Source: Chrysogorgia sp. JL179-B06 (taxonomy: Eukaryota > Cnidaria > Anthozoa > Scleralcyonacea > Chrysogorgiidae). From it: a stretch of DNA of 64,000 nt. Made by a program: the position numbers and the translations under genes. This document shows positions 31,142 to 42,855 of the stretch, in pieces; positions within the stretch are counted from its first letter, which is position 1; each line of letters begins with the position of its first letter. The stretch is from contig JAYKKM010000011.1 in assembly GCA_035772405.1 (NCBI GenBank), positions 1,223,501 through 1,287,500 of the forward strand, written 5' to 3'. Below the pieces are notes generated by a model that had not been told where the DNA came from, searched no databases, and saw only the letters and a list, made by a program, of their open reading frames with translations.

Positions 31142-31600
31142 TTGTCTTGAGCGTTTACGAAACGTTCTTGTCTTGAGGATAATAGCAGGTATATGTTGCG
31201 CCTGTACTATTTTACGTATTCTTTCCTGAGACATTACGCATGCATGTATGACCTTGCGTTAATACAATTAAATCACTACAACACGTTTTCGTTAAAAAAC
31301 CCATTTATGAGCAGTCCCTTGAGCAAATTAATGTTTGCAAAGAACTTTAATGTGTTTATAGAATTTATATCTCGGATGATGCAGCAGTCTATGAAAGGTA
31401 TTTACAAGACAATTTACACCACACGTTCCATGAGTAAAGCCTGTTTTTTACCAAATGAAAAACACAAGCATAACATCAAAACGAAAACAAAACAAAAGTT
31501 CAACTGTATGGCACGGATATATCCATCCCACGAAACTATAAACCGAGCGTTTTAAATGTATTTATTATTGTTAATAATAAAGGAAGTTAACGTATAAACG
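31142..31600. other. No supported gene
   Basis: AT-rich sequence between the nuclease exon and the DIRS-like element. The plus frame 31193-31555 has no recognisable features. It may hold missing upstream exon remnants of the nuclease gene, but I could not find the conserved N-terminal GI-x-GL start of the XPG family. Confidence 0.35.
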
Positions 31601-32293
31601 GTGGATGCTGTGTGGCTTATCCAGTCGGGTATCCTCGTCGATTATCTCGCAATAGTCAGTGTCATTATCACTTGAAGATATCATGTCTCTTCCCGGGATG
31701 TCTAATGTTCCATCATCTACTGCTACGTCGGCTTCGTCTTCAACTCCGTCTACTTCGTCGCCTCAGTTGTTGGTTTCGTCTGTGGCTTCGTTTCGTCCGT
31801 GGCTTCGTTTCGTCCGACATTGCGTTTGCATCCCCTCTGTTCCCACCTAGAGGTGAGACGCCTAACGCCTTCGTTTCCTATCTCCTCGGTTCAAATGGCA
31901 AACTTCGGGCCCGTTTTGGCTTCGTCGTCGGTCGCTACTCCAAATGATGGTAATCTGTCCTCGGCGCAATTCCTGTGGCCATCAGCAGCCTCGTCAATTA
32001 ATCCCACTCTTCCTATTCCCTTTAACCACCCTTGGCATTCGCCAGCGTCGCCTGCAGTGCCTCCTTTTGCCAATTTTCATCAGGGACCGACAAATCAGCC
32101 ATTCTCAGGTACGCCATCTTTGTTTGCTTATCCGTTGTCGGGGGTCGTTAACCCGGGTTGAGCCTCCCCGGTAGTCTCCATTCGGTCCCGGGCTCCCACG
32201 CGTTGTATGCCTCGGCATTTCCACCATTTGTTGTCGGACCGGGTTTTCCACCGGTGCCCTCGAAATTAATCGCGACCATAGTGTCTGGCGAAT

Positions 32294-32881
32294 TTGTCGA
32301 ACTGTCGGCGCTATTGGACTAGCCCGCCCGAACACGAATCGCCGTCGTTTTCGCTGTTGGTCGACCAACTCGTGGTTCGCCCCACCAAGCATCGGAAGCA
32401 GATCACGGACATTCTCACATGGATGCAGGCTTTTTCTATTTATATGTTGGTCTTGACCGCGTATTGGCCGGCCCGTGCATCCGATTTGTTGCGGTACCAA
32501 CTGCTGATAATGCGCACAGCCCAGCAATTCCCTGGAGCCACATGGCAGTCGTATGATCGTGCCTTTCGTCGAGACGCAGCCGCATGTAAGCTCAACGATT
32601 GGTCGCGTATGAATGCGGATTTGTTCCATTTTCACATCTCCGGGGTCGGCAAGGCCTTCGCTGCGGCCCTTGAAGCTCAAGGTTCGCCATTCGTGGAACA
32701 CGGGTCGGTGTTCGGGTCGGTGTTCGTCGTCCTTCCTCCAGTGCCGCTATCGTCCGCATGTGACTTGCCGGGCTGTGGCGGACTGCATCGGCGGTTGCAG
32801 GCGCACAGTGCCTCACGAGCATCCACATTAGGCCAATCGGGGATGACCCGCAAGAGGCCTCGCTTCGGCGATGTAAATTAG
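32294..32881 (+). pseudogene. DIRS-like gag-type protein fragment
   Basis: The frame reads QITDILTWMQAFSIYMLVLT, YWPARASDLLRYQLLIMRTA, WQSYDRAFRRDAAACKLNDW and SRMNADLFHFH, then a basic tail (TRKRPRFGDVN). This combination (W.xAF..Y..V.....P....LL.YQ...., W..YDRAFRR.AA....DW) is typical of the first ORF in DIRS-type and related tyrosine-recombinase elements of aquatic animals. The open frame begins inside the family and upstream sequence is in other frames. Confidence 0.6.
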
Positions 32882-33108
32882 TTAGCCAGTTATTGTGAGT
32901 ATTATCTTACGTATCGTGGCGTTCATGACACTATCGGACGCGTATTGTACTATTAGCATAATTATTGTATAATTTTGTTTATTTAAAAATATTTATGAGA
33001 CAGCAAGTATAACGGCGATATACGCCCTTCCTCACGCGTCATCCCCTCTTCCGGTTCATCGCTTCTCACCCCTCCAGTTGTAGGAATCCCAGCCAGGTTC
33101 GCTACGTC

Positions 33109-33925
33109 CTAGACGGCATTAGACTCGGTTTTTCGTTGGGCTTCAAGCCGTTCTCGGTGGGTTTGCGTTCCTCTCGGCGCAATATGAAGTCTGCTCTGGA
33201 CAACCCTACAGTAATCGACGAGTATTTGTCTAACGAAGTTTCGAAAGGGCGGGTGGCCGGCCCGTTTGTCTGCCCACCGTTCCCCTACCTTCATTGTAGC
33301 CCCTTTGGGGTTATCCCCAAGAAGGGTCAACCTGGCAAGTGGCGACTCATATTGGACCTTTCCTCCCCGGATTGGCAGTGTCAACGAGGGAATTCCAAAA
33401 GATCCTTTTTTGCTCCATTACGTGTCGGTCGACGACGCGATCACCATCCTTATGGAGTTAGTTTGATATCGAATGCGCCTATCGGAACATCCCGATTCGC
33501 CCGGAGGAACGGTATCTGTTTGGCATGTGCTGGCGGGACCAGTTTTTCGTGGACCTGACACTGCCATTTGGACTTCGTTCAGCTCCCTTCCTTTTCAACT
33601 CAGTGGCGGATATGGTCGAGTGGATCCTCCAGTCCAATTACCACTTCCGGTTTCTCCTACATTACCTCGACGATTTTCTCACGATCGCTCCGGCGCGGTC
33701 GTCGGAATGCGCCATCAACGTCCACACCGCAGTTGTTACATCGTTGGGCTGCCAAGCGATGGTGTTCCCGCACAGAGTTGAAGTCATTAATCTCCATGCA
33801 TTTAGTGCGTCGTCTTATTCTCGTTGTCAGTTGCAGGTTTTCCGTCGGCTGCTACCCTCCGCCAACCAATTCCTCACCTCAGTCCCTCCATCCCTTGTGT
33901 CAGAGCTGCTCAACGCGAGTTAGAG
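33109..33925 (+). pseudogene. DIRS-like reverse transcriptase, broken
   Basis: Pieces in successive frames are LDNPTVIDEYLSNEVSKGRV and CSPFGVIPKKGQPGKWRLI (33136-33360), NEGIPKDPFLLHYVSVDDAI (33390-33460), and DQFFVDLTLPFGLRSAPFLF with NSVADMVEWILQSNYHF and the catalytic LLHYLDDFL (33525-33700). The YLDD box is intact but at least two frame changes separate the blocks. RNase H is represented at most by weak remnants after 33780. Confidence 0.75.
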
Positions 33926-34029
33926 TCGCAGTTTTCCGGTTCCTGACTCGGGTTTGGCTGAGTCATCTGGTCGAACTTACGCATCGGGTCAAAAGAAACA
34001 CTGGTCGTTTTGTGTGTTGTTTCCGCATT

Positions 34030-34859
34030 TGTTTGCATCTTCCCCTCCTGTGACGGCATCTGAATATGAGCTCACGATGTTTGTGTCACGGCTGGCTCAA
34101 TCGGTCTCTCGCTGGCTCAAAGTTTACTTCGCATCCGTGCGCTCCTTGCACATCGATTGGGGTTTCGGAGACCCAACGCTCAATAAGCCCAGTTTACGCC
34201 GTGTTATTCAAGGTATCCACCGCTCTCGTACGAGCTCCAGCATGCCTGGACGGCCTATCACTCGAGATGTCTTGTGCACTATTCAGCGTACTCTCGCCGC
34301 TTCGAATACCTGTTTCGACTCGCTCATGTTCTGGTCGGCTTGTAGCCTTGCGTTTTTCGGTTTCTTGCGAGTTAGCGAACTTACTTTATCGGCTCCATTC
34401 AACCCATCCCAGCATCTTTCTCCGGCAGATGTGAACTTTCTTCCGGGCCACCCACCCCCATGGTCTGCGGCTCAGATTGAAGTGTCCAAAACAGATCCCA
34501 TTGGCGCAGGTCACTTTGTTTACATTGGTCGTACGTAGAACCATCTCTGTCCTATCCAAGCCCTTCAGCTATACCTTGCTCGTCGGGGGACCGCATTGGG
34601 TCCACTGTTTGTTTGGTCCGACGGTAGTCCTCTCACAACTGCCCACGTCAACTTGTATCTCCGGGAACTTTTAGCGCGGGCAGGCTATTCTGGGAATTTT
34701 TTGTCTCGCAGCTTCCGCATCGGAGCGGCCACAACGGCGGCGGCCGCTGGTATCCCGGATCATTTGATTCAATCCTTGCGGCGCTGGACCGGCCATGCCT
34801 TTCTTCGTTACATTCACACGGCACCGGATACTTTTCTTTGCATTGCCCCGCTGCTGTGA
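34030..34859 (+). pseudogene. DIRS-like tyrosine recombinase, broken
   Basis: 33954-34538 reads KVYFASVRSLHIDWGFGDPT, RTSSSMPGRPITRDVLCTI and FGFLRVSELTLSAPFNP; the Arg in RVSEL is the first catalytic residue. After a stop near 34536 the next frame (34596-34859) gives LFVWSDGSPLTTAHVNLYLR, FRIGAATTAAAAGIPDHL and RWTGHAFLRYIHTAPD, with Arg in SFRIG and Tyr in RYI as expected. The usual His before SFRIG is Arg here (LSRSFRIG). Together with the stop this marks it as inactive. Confidence 0.75.
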
Positions 34860-34920
34860 GGGTTGGAGACATTGTGGAGGAGGTTAACGGTAACCTTCTC
34901 CAACCCCGTCGGTGATCTGA

Positions 34921-36110
34921 AGAGGGTAACGTCTAGCTAACGAATCACGATCGCAACGCCTAGCTACCGTCTCTATCCCTACCGATCTGCAGCGGGCAAC
35001 ATAATTAATTAGCCTAATTCATATCGACAGCTGGTTTTCACGGTCTCATCGTCGACTGAACACCATGCAATATCATTAAATTGTTTTTGCCTTTTGTCAT
35101 AAACTTGGCTTATGCATTAGCTTATTTACTGGCCAACAAGAGTTTCGTTAAGCCGGTTTTTCATTAGGCGAATTTGTTATATCTCAAAAAGAAAGCGAAG
35201 AAAACGAAAATCTTCAAAAGAAGTTACTTCATCATTTTAAAAGTTCTTCCAAATAAGACAATAAAAAAATTTGAGGTTAGGGGCACTTTAAAGCAAAAAG
35301 GTGGCGAACCCACTGCACAGATTTTAACAATGAAATACATAATTTCAGAGATTTTAATTTAGCAACGAAATTTCGAGTTAACCATTTCACCAGAGTCAAA
35401 CGAGTAAAATCGACTAGAACGTGCTTCTCTCAACTGTCGGGTGCCACATAAATTGCAATGCGCCGTAAATTAAAACTCAGAGCTTTTTTAGGACACGTGA
35501 ATGCCCCGGACCCTTACGCAAAGCAGAGACAAGAAATTGACAGTTGGTATAACAGCCGTGGTGATAAGACACGAGAAGCTTGTCTCAGTTTTCGTTGAGT
35601 GTCAGGTGCAGTCACGCGTGCTCAACTATAAAATTGTCCAATCAAAGAGCTAGATTTGTACCACGTGACCGTCAACTTAAACTCGAATTCACCGCTGTGG
35701 CGGGGTATAATATTGAATTTCCCTCTGTGGAGGGTTATTCGACTCGAGTATCACGCCAGAAACCAAATAACAAAACGAGCCTGTAAACAATGGAGGAACA
35801 ACAATACGTTTCAAGACAGCATTCAAGGGAATTCGGGGAATTCGTCGAAATATTACTCCACTCGGGGAATTCGTCGAAATATTACCCCTCGGGATGATAT
35901 ATCCCTTGGGCTTGGTTTTGTTCTAGATATGATATGCTATAATTGCAAAAGAAAAGAGTGTTGGGAATCGTGAGAAATAATTTGAACTCTAAATATGTTT
36001 GTTTATTATTTGCAAGGTCAAGTGTCATTTGACACGTCACGTGACACAACAATGTAATAATATAATTTGTCCTTCGAGCGAGAGTCTTCAGCCTTGATTA
36101 TAAAAGTTTA
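34921..36110. repeat. Non-coding stretch with a foldback copy and short duplications
   Basis: 35165-35300 is a degraded copy of one arm of the foldback element at 24282-25073 (CATTTTAAAAGTTCTTCC..., ending GGGGCACTTTAA). 35461-35600 is a short open frame (MRRKLKLRAFLGHVNAPDPY...) without family. 35694-35740 has AATTTCCCTCTGTGGAGGG-like words twice. At 35832-35896 GGGGAATTCGTCGAAATATTAC is duplicated in tandem. The right part to 36180 may be the LTR/leader of the following BEL/Pao element, because GTGGCACCTCCGACGGGATC at 36174 resembles a retroelement primer-binding site. Confidence 0.4.
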
Positions 36111-36557
36111 GTATATTTTGTGAGTCTCTTTGTCGTGAAGAGCCGGGAAACTAACCGCATTCGCAACAAACAAGTGGCACCTCCGACGGGATCTGGTGAA
36201 AGATACCCAGTGAACAACAATGGAAGACAAACTAAGTGGAAAGCTACAACTATTACAGCTTACACTCAACAAAACAAAGGGCATTGTAGAGAAAGAAAAT
36301 ATCGAAAAGATACTTCGACATAGAGAAGTGCTCGGTACAATTATTGCGGCAATCGAAGAGTTGAAAAGAGAAGCCGAACAGGTCAAACTTGAAAATGGAA
36401 AATCTATGTTAGAAGTAGAGGCCGTGAGAAGAGAAGATCGACCAAGGTGATGTCGAAATCAACAACTTAAAGAAGCATTGTGAGGAAGCGGTGTCGAAGG
36501 TAGAGCGTGAGAAGAGAAAGAAAAGGCTTTGGTAGCTCAACAGCGTGAGGACGACTG

Positions 36558-36785
36558 GGTGGCATACATTTTCTCCTTGGCTTGATGCTGTCAAAGCCTT
36601 GTCTTCTTGGACCACTTGATCACAGATCGAGGTATGGTGCTTTTCATTGCAGTTTTGACATGTTGTCCGACTTCTACACAGGTGGGAAGCACCGAGCTGC
36701 TTACACACATAGCCTTCGATGAAACATGCCTTGTGCGAAGAAACTCTTGTTGTTGCATGGGGGTTTTGGTTTTTCCTCACAACTA
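36558..36785 (-). repeat. Inverted duplicate of part of the BEL/Pao gag
   Basis: On the minus strand this segment reads CFIEGYVCKQLGASHLC and CQNCNEKHHTSICDQVVQED, the BEL/Pao zinc knuckles. Its last 75 bases repeat 37430-37505 of the plus strand in reverse complement (for example GATCAAGTGGTCCAGGAAGA at 37437). It is therefore an inverted piece of a related copy carried within the element, while the plus-strand copy lacks the knuckles at that point. Confidence 0.75.
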
Positions 36786-38773
36786 AAGTTTGAAAAGGCC
36801 CCCCTGGAGCAGAAGATGGAACTCCAACAAATCGACCAAACCAAAGCCGCCGAAAAGCCGAGCAGGTAAGATTACCGAAACTCGTAATCACCAAATTCGA
36901 TGGTGCCTTCGAAAACTGGTTGCCCTGCTGGAACAAATTTCAAGCGGAAATCGACTCATCAGATGTGGTACATGTAACCAAATTCGCTTATCTCAAGGAA
37001 TTGTTGGAGCCAAAACTAAGGCAAGGAATCGATGGTTTGCACTGCACTACAGAAGGGTACGAACGAGCAAAGAACATACTCAAGGCGGAATACGGAAAGG
37101 TTAGTGAAATCGTGAACGCTTACATTGATAAGAATATGGCCTTGCCAGTCGTTACGGGAACCCAACCTGCCAAAATCCATGAATTTTAACTTATAACGTA
37201 CAATCGTTAGAGAGTTTGGGAAAGCTCTCAGAGCGTCATTTCTAGTGAGAAGCGTGTTAAACAAGCTGAGCGGGATTAAAGCCGACCTGGTCAGAGGTCA
37301 AGTGGGTTGGCAGACATGGAGATTTCCAGAGTTGACCCAAGCCCTGCACACCTGGAAAGAGATTCATTCAGTGGCCTCTTATCCTGAGGAAAAACCAAAG
37401 AACCCCATGCAACAACAAGAGTTTACCTCGATCTGTGATCAAGTGGTCCAGGAAGACAAGGCTTTGACAGCATCAAGCCAAGGAGAAAATGTATGCCACC
37501 CAGTCGTAGTCGTCAAAGCGTGTGGAATAAAGTGCTGTGCCCTGTTGGACACTGCAGCGACTGGATCTTACGCTTCAGCATACTTGTTAGATCTCTTGAA
37601 GCCCTAGACTCAACGCACCATCAAGTGTAGCATTCAGACCATTATGGGTACAGTAACGAAGACCATCGTTATCTATAACATTGAAATCAGCAACATCAAA
37701 GGAGACTTCACCATTCCAGTGAGTGTCACGAGGATCGAAAGTGCGGAACTGTTGTCCTTAGATAATCCTAACTACCCTGAAATGATCGCAAAGTATCCCC
37801 ACCTGAATGGAGTACACATGGAAGATGTATACAAGAAGAGATCACTTCCCGTACATCTTATCTTGGGAGCGAATGAGTATACGAAAATCAAGACATCCAA
37901 AGCTCAGGAAACTGGCACCATGGGGGAACCGGTGGCAGAACAAACCAAGCTTGGTTGGACCATAATGTCATCAGGGCAGGATGCTGACACAGAGAGTATG
38001 TTCCTAGTGCAGACAGCAGTTTCCGACTACGAAGATCTTTGTCGCATGGACGTCCTTGGGCTGAAGGATTCACCTAGTGGAGACCAGAGTGTTATACACT
38101 CACAATTCCTTGAGCAGCTAGAGCAGAGCCCAGAGGGGTGGTACCAAACCGGACTCCCCTGGAAAGGTAATCACCCTCCGTTGCCGAGCAATAAGAAGCT
38201 TGAGGCGGTTAGGAGCACTCATACAGCGCCTTAAGAATATGGAGAGATTGGATGAATACAATATAATTCAAAGTCAGCTGGCAGATGGAATCGTGGAGAA
38301 AGTCACCTGTCATTGGGCAAGAATTCTACATCCCCCACAAGGCAGTCGTAAGAGAAAATGCCCAAACTACCAAGATGCGCATTGTATATGATGCATCAGC
38401 CAGAGCCAGCTACTCAGCCTCCTCATTGAATGATTGCCTGGAGGTGGGACCTCCACTCCAAAACCAACTGTGGAGTGTCCTAGTATGAGGAAGATTCCAT
38501 ACCATTGCTTTGATGGGAGACATCAAAGTCTTTTCTTCAAGTGCGGATCCACGAGAATCTGGAGATGCATTGAGATTCCATTGGCTTGAAAACAAAGACC
38601 CCCAGCAGATCTGCACGATACGCTTCACCAGAGCACTATTTGGTCTTAGTCCCTCACCCTTTTTGCTTGGAGGAGTTGTACGGCATCACCTGAACACTGT
38701 CCGAGCTGAGCATCCAAATCATGTAAAACAAATCGAGCGCAGTCTCCACGTGGACGTTATCATAACGGGCTGT

Positions 38774-38862
38774 CCGCCCGTAGAAGAAGTGAAAGAAAGG
38801 ATTGTCCATCCGTAGAAGAAGTGAAAGAAAGGATTGTCCATCCGTAGAAGAAGTGAAAGAAA
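38774..38862 (+). repeat. 37-bp tandem triplication at the BEL/Pao RT catalytic region
   Basis: The unit CGTAGAAGAAGTGAAAGAAA-GGATTGTCCATC occurs about 2.4-3 times in a row directly after HVDVIITG. The unit length is not a multiple of three, so each copy shifts the reading frame. One copy would be the normal sequence (VEEVKE); the additional copies are a local slippage duplication. Confidence 0.7.
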
Positions 38863-39292
38863 AGAAGGTTACAACTAAGATTTTCGACAAAGCATTCCGC
38901 CTACACAAGTGGAATTGCAACTTGAATAACTGGAAGAAGCTGACATCACCAAGCATCAAGGACCTCAGTCATGCCAAAGAACAACTGGGAGTTTGCTGGG
39001 ACTCAAATGGAACATAGAGGAAGGTGGAGTAAAGTTTGCAAAGAATGATAGCGTACCTACAAAGAGGAATTCTCAGGAAAATAGCAAAAATCTACGATCC
39101 TCTTGGCTTGGTCTCCCCAGTTATGCTAAGTGGAAAGATTCTCTACCATGAAGCTTGCAACCAGAAATGCACTTGGGACACGCCCCATTACCCAAAGAGC
39201 TGGTCAAAAAGTGGCAGAAGTGGGAAAGGGAACTTCCTTCCCAAGTGGATGTAACAAAGGCCTTACCCCGATATCAAGAGCCTATAAACTAG

Positions 39293-40330
39293 TGCTGTGC
39301 AGTTAACCGAAAAACTCGGTGGGTTCGGTTCTTTTTTTGGCACCCGAAGTCGGAACCGAACATGCGCAAAAGAACCGGTAGTTTCGGTTCCCACGTATTT
39401 GGGTGGGATTTGATTGTGCGGGAAACAGTCAATCCCATCTGGCAACACTGGCTGCTTCCTGTCCAGAAAATCGAAACAAAATGTCTACCAAAGAAAACAC
39501 TTTAAACCTCGCTTCAAACGACTCGAAATCGGATGATAAAAATCCGTTTGGAATTATTTTAGAAACGACGATAAGAAACAAAAGTATGCAGTATGACGTT
39601 GTATCAGAAAGCAATCAGTGCGGAATATGGTAATACTTCAAACCTACGAAAACACATACAAAGTAAATCCTGGTTTCCATTTGGTCACTACTATCGCAAC
39701 AGTGTCATTGTGGTCTATGTAATAGAGTGTCCATCTATCTCTGCAATCAGTAAAGAGTGCTTTGCATACAGCAGACAAAAGACAAGATACATCGACACTC
39801 TATTACATCGACCACTATGATATCGTTGCGATCGTGGCGACCAAATGGCGACCAGGCTTAAGCACAAGTTGGACTTCGCTGAGCTATGCAATTAACGGCG
39901 TCTCGCCCTTCGAAAAGATCGCAAACTACGCAAAGTGGAGAGACTGATGATGGGCCATCAACATCTAAACATCGATTATTTTCTCATGGCAAGAAAGTGG
40001 CCCCCAACTGACAAACGACAGAAATGTTGTACTCAGAAACTGGCACAAATGATATGCCTCGGTCTGCAACCAATAAGCATTGTGTAAGACAAAGGTTTTC
40101 TTACAGCCTTCATTCAATATACCTGATTGACAGGTCTTGCATAATAACATTATACCTGAACTTTATAGAAGCCAGAAGTCTACCTTCAGGAAAAGTTGAA
40201 TGAAATCAAATAATTTACGATAACATTGGACCACTGGACATCAACAGCCCAAGACGCCTATATGGCAGTTACTGCCCACTTTCTTTCAGAGGACTTTACT
40301 ATTAATGACTAGAAATACGTATACGCAACA
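39293..40330 (+). pseudogene. ZBED-type hAT transposase, 5' part
   Basis: A hAT-like terminus (TAGTGCTGTGCAGTTAACC) is followed by the ORF start MSTKENTLNLASNDSKSD and a BED zinc finger end (GNTSNLRKHIQSK, about 39630-39670). After a small inverted-repeat insertion (39672-39857) the catalytic N-terminal part continues at 39945-40320 in changing frames: TQKLAQMICLGLQPISIV, KGFLTAFIQYT, then LTLDHWTSTAQDAYMAVTAH, the conserved D-x-W-T-S block. The protein breaks off at about 40330 and resumes at 48670. Many stops make it inactive. Confidence 0.65.
39672..39857. mobile_element. MITE-like inverted repeat inside the hAT remnant
   Basis: The left arm CCATTTGGTCACTACTATCG, GTGGTCTATGTAATAGAGTG is matched by the right arm CACTCTATTACATCGACCAC, CGATCGTGGCGACCAAATGG in reverse complement (about 75-80% by eye). 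Length is about 186 bp. It interrupts the hAT reading frame just after the BED finger, so it inserted after the hAT. Confidence 0.65.
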
Positions 40331-42044
40331 ACCCCTCGCCCAATTGCTGTTTGAATCTTACAGTACAGTACTTCTTTTAGTTCTAAATTACTTGAATTAT
40401 TACTAAATTACTTCATTTGCCAAACTACAGTAAATACATTTTCAGTGGACAATATCTCTTAGAGCTTTGTATTGTCTGAATTTAATTGTTTCATAGGACA
40501 TCAAAATAAATACATGCAGCCCAATTAAACTTTTTAATTTTTGAGTGCAGCAACAGAATAGTGGGGGGTCTACTGCTGTTTCTACCATCAATCACTAAGA
40601 AATAAATTAGTTTTATCACAATATTGATGACTCACGAAATAATCAATGCAGTATTTTGTATATAGACACAGCCTCATAGACACCAAAGGCTGTTGAAGGA
40701 AGAAAGTGCATCTCTATCATACAATCAGTGTCCTTTAAACAAATTAAATTTGTTCAAATGTCTACGGATGGCATGCATATAGTGCAAATGTGTAGGGGTC
40801 CATTCAAATTAGATATACTAAGATGTATTAGGGATTCTACTCCAATTGTTGGTGTGGATAGATTATATACAGTAAGTTGATAATTCTACACACATTGGAC
40901 TACTGTGATGTGGAGCTGGCAGGAATATGGATAACTAAATATTGATGGTCATAATCAGAGGTCTCTATGCATGTCAGGGAAACTGATCTTTCCTAAGTCG
41001 GGACTTTAAACTGATTGGTTAATAGAAATCCCAAGTTTTGTACCTCTTGTATTAGAAGCAAGTTACATTGTGTAATGCTAGTTAGGAAATTCCATGGTAT
41101 TTTAACATCATATCTACCAGTAAAGAGCTATTTTCCATGTTTCAATTAATCTGTTCATACATGTTATAGCCCCATTATCTATTGCCTTAATTGACAATAT
41201 GTGAAGGATATACAACTTTTGAGTTAAAATTAGTTGTTGTAACATTGTACTGTACATTTGTGAATATGTGTTGAAATTTGTAACAACTGTAATTTGTTAG
41301 AAAACAAGACCCCCATATATTGATACCAGTGTTAGCATTGAAGGGGCTATCCTGTATAAATATTATTGTATTATTATTATTAATACTAATAATAATAATA
41401 ATGCATTAACAATACTACTACTAATAATAATGCCTAATGCAGATACCATATTTGCCATGTAACAAAGCATATATATGGCATTGTGTACTATAGTATCTAA
41501 ATTATATCACTGTGCACATATATATTATAACCTATATTCAGAATGCCATGTCTAGTCTGCTTGTCGACAATGATCTAGCTAACACACATAGTAGGGCTCG
41601 ATTTCCATATAAATATCCCCAAATTTAAAACATAGTGGCTAACTCAAACCTTACCCTAATCCTAACCCTAACCCTCCACCTAATATATACTAACCCTAAC
41701 TCTTACGATAATGTTTTATTTTAGAAATAACACCTGATTTTAATTTCGACTTTTACTACCGATAGTCTATGTGACGTCATTTCGGGATTTTATATGGAAA
41801 TTCAACCAGTAGTGTCAACATACCCAATGTGAACATAATAATAATAAGCTGTATATTTTATATTGACAGAATAAGTTGTGACCCACTAGGCCAGCTAAGT
41901 ACTGTAGGTCTAACATGTTCCATAATGGATGGAGCTAGTACTGTAAACACAGATTATATATGGAATACAATGCCAGTATACAAAACATGGACGTCAAGAT
42001 CATATCGTCAGAAACATAATATTCCTGGTTGAAAAAATTATAAC

Positions 42045-42375
42045 CTTATTGCCAGTGACGGACTCTAACCATTGAGCCATCGAGATTCAGATGGAGAGAG
42101 GTTACAATGATGCACTGGTTCTAATGATATATATGTACTGCCTATGCACAGCAGTTACTATAAATTTCAGTAATGACTAATGATTGGGTGTGTTAATATA
42201 TACACAGCTCGGTTCAGTGGAGCACGGTGATGCCTGCGAAGGAGGCTAACACTGCTGTTCTATCAATAGAATCAGTACATCAATGTAACGTTCACTCACC
42301 ATCTGAGTCTTGGTAGCTCAATGGTCAGAGCATCTCACTGGAAATCAGAAAGTTATCCCTGTCCGGGACACAGAA
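42045..42375. repeat. Pair of oppositely oriented tRNA-like SINE heads
   Basis: The plus strand at 42308-42375 reads TGGTAGCTCAATGGTCAGAG with B-box-like GTTATCCCTGTCC. The minus strand at 42100-42045 reads GATGGCTCAATGGTTAGAGT with a weak B box. The A boxes are very good matches to tRNA (TRGCYCARTGG). They face each other about 220 bp apart. They are likely SINE remnants. Confidence 0.45.
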
Positions 42376-42742
42376 TAATTTTCTGAGGATATGAGCTTGC
42401 TTGACAATCATCCATGTACTGTATCGTCTGTTTCCCCCCGAGCTCTCCCTTATTCACTACAGCAGTGTATATATTAAGTTTTAACACTGACAAGTATACA
42501 TAGTAATGTTTGTTTATTGCTACAAAATTGTAGGCCAGGCCCAGGTCATATAAACACAGCAATTGTATACACATTCACCCTAAACTACTGTATATATATA
42601 TATATATATATAGGCTAATTATCAAGCATATAGTATTTATAATTTTAATCAAATAATAAACATACTGTACATGCAATTCCAAAATTTGTACTACGCTTAC
42701 TATTCAGCAGTATTATAAATAACAAATGGTATATATTTTAAA

Positions 42743-42855
42743 CAGGCTAGGACTGGCCATTGTGCCATCTTGTGCCAGAACAATGGCCAGCCATTGTGCT
42801 GCCACAAAGTGCCATTGTTATGGCACAAGATGGCACAATGGCCAGTCCAAGCCTG
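42743..42855. mobile_element. Short hAT-like MITE, near-perfect hairpin
   Basis: 113 bp with arms CAGGCTAGGACTGGCCATTG and CAATGGCCAGTCCAAGCCTG. The pairing continues through TGCCATCTTGTGCCA / TGGCACAAGATGGCA, leaving only a short loop. Flanks ATTTTAAA and ATTTTACA form an 8-bp target duplication with one mismatch, which fits hAT. Confidence 0.75.

Larger units (their letters stand above)
31609..34920 (+). mobile_element. Degenerate DIRS-like retrotransposon
   Basis: A GC-richer block in an AT-rich window contains, in order, a gag-like region, a reverse transcriptase and a tyrosine recombinase, the DIRS gene order. The recombinase replaces the integrase of LTR elements. All three are broken by frame changes, so the copy is inactive. 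The left part (31680-32160) is a Ser/Thr/Pro-rich leader (SLPGMSNVPSSTATSASSS). An inverted pair GGTTGGAGAC / CTTCTCCAACC at 34860-34905 just after the recombinase stop could be part of the 3' terminal structure. Split direct repeats were not resolved by eye. Confidence 0.75.
36220..39290 (+). mobile_element. Degenerate, rearranged BEL/Pao retrotransposon
   Basis: Order along the strand: a start with coiled-coil-like residues (MEDKLSGKLQLLQLTLNKTK, 36220); an inverted segment (separate entry); gag core (LPKLVITKFDGAFENWLPCW, KFAYLKELLEPKLRQGIDGL, 36870-37190); protease (CCALLDTAATGSYASAYLL, 37535-37590); pre-RT and RT (KLGWTIMSSGQDADTESMF, FYIPHKAVVRENAQTTKMRI, VYDASARASYSASSLNDCL, TRALFGLSPSPFLLGGVVR); and the RT/RNase H connection (ILRKIAKIYDPLGLVSPVML, 39070-39150). 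The RT catalytic box reads HVDVIITG where YVDDLITG is expected, and stops abound. Integrase is missing; homology ends near 39290 at a hAT terminus. Confidence 0.8.

Noticed and set aside
32105..32701. Minus-strand frame of 198 codons in the DIRS region
   Set aside because: Long only because the region is GC-rich; the plus strand carries the gag-like motifs.
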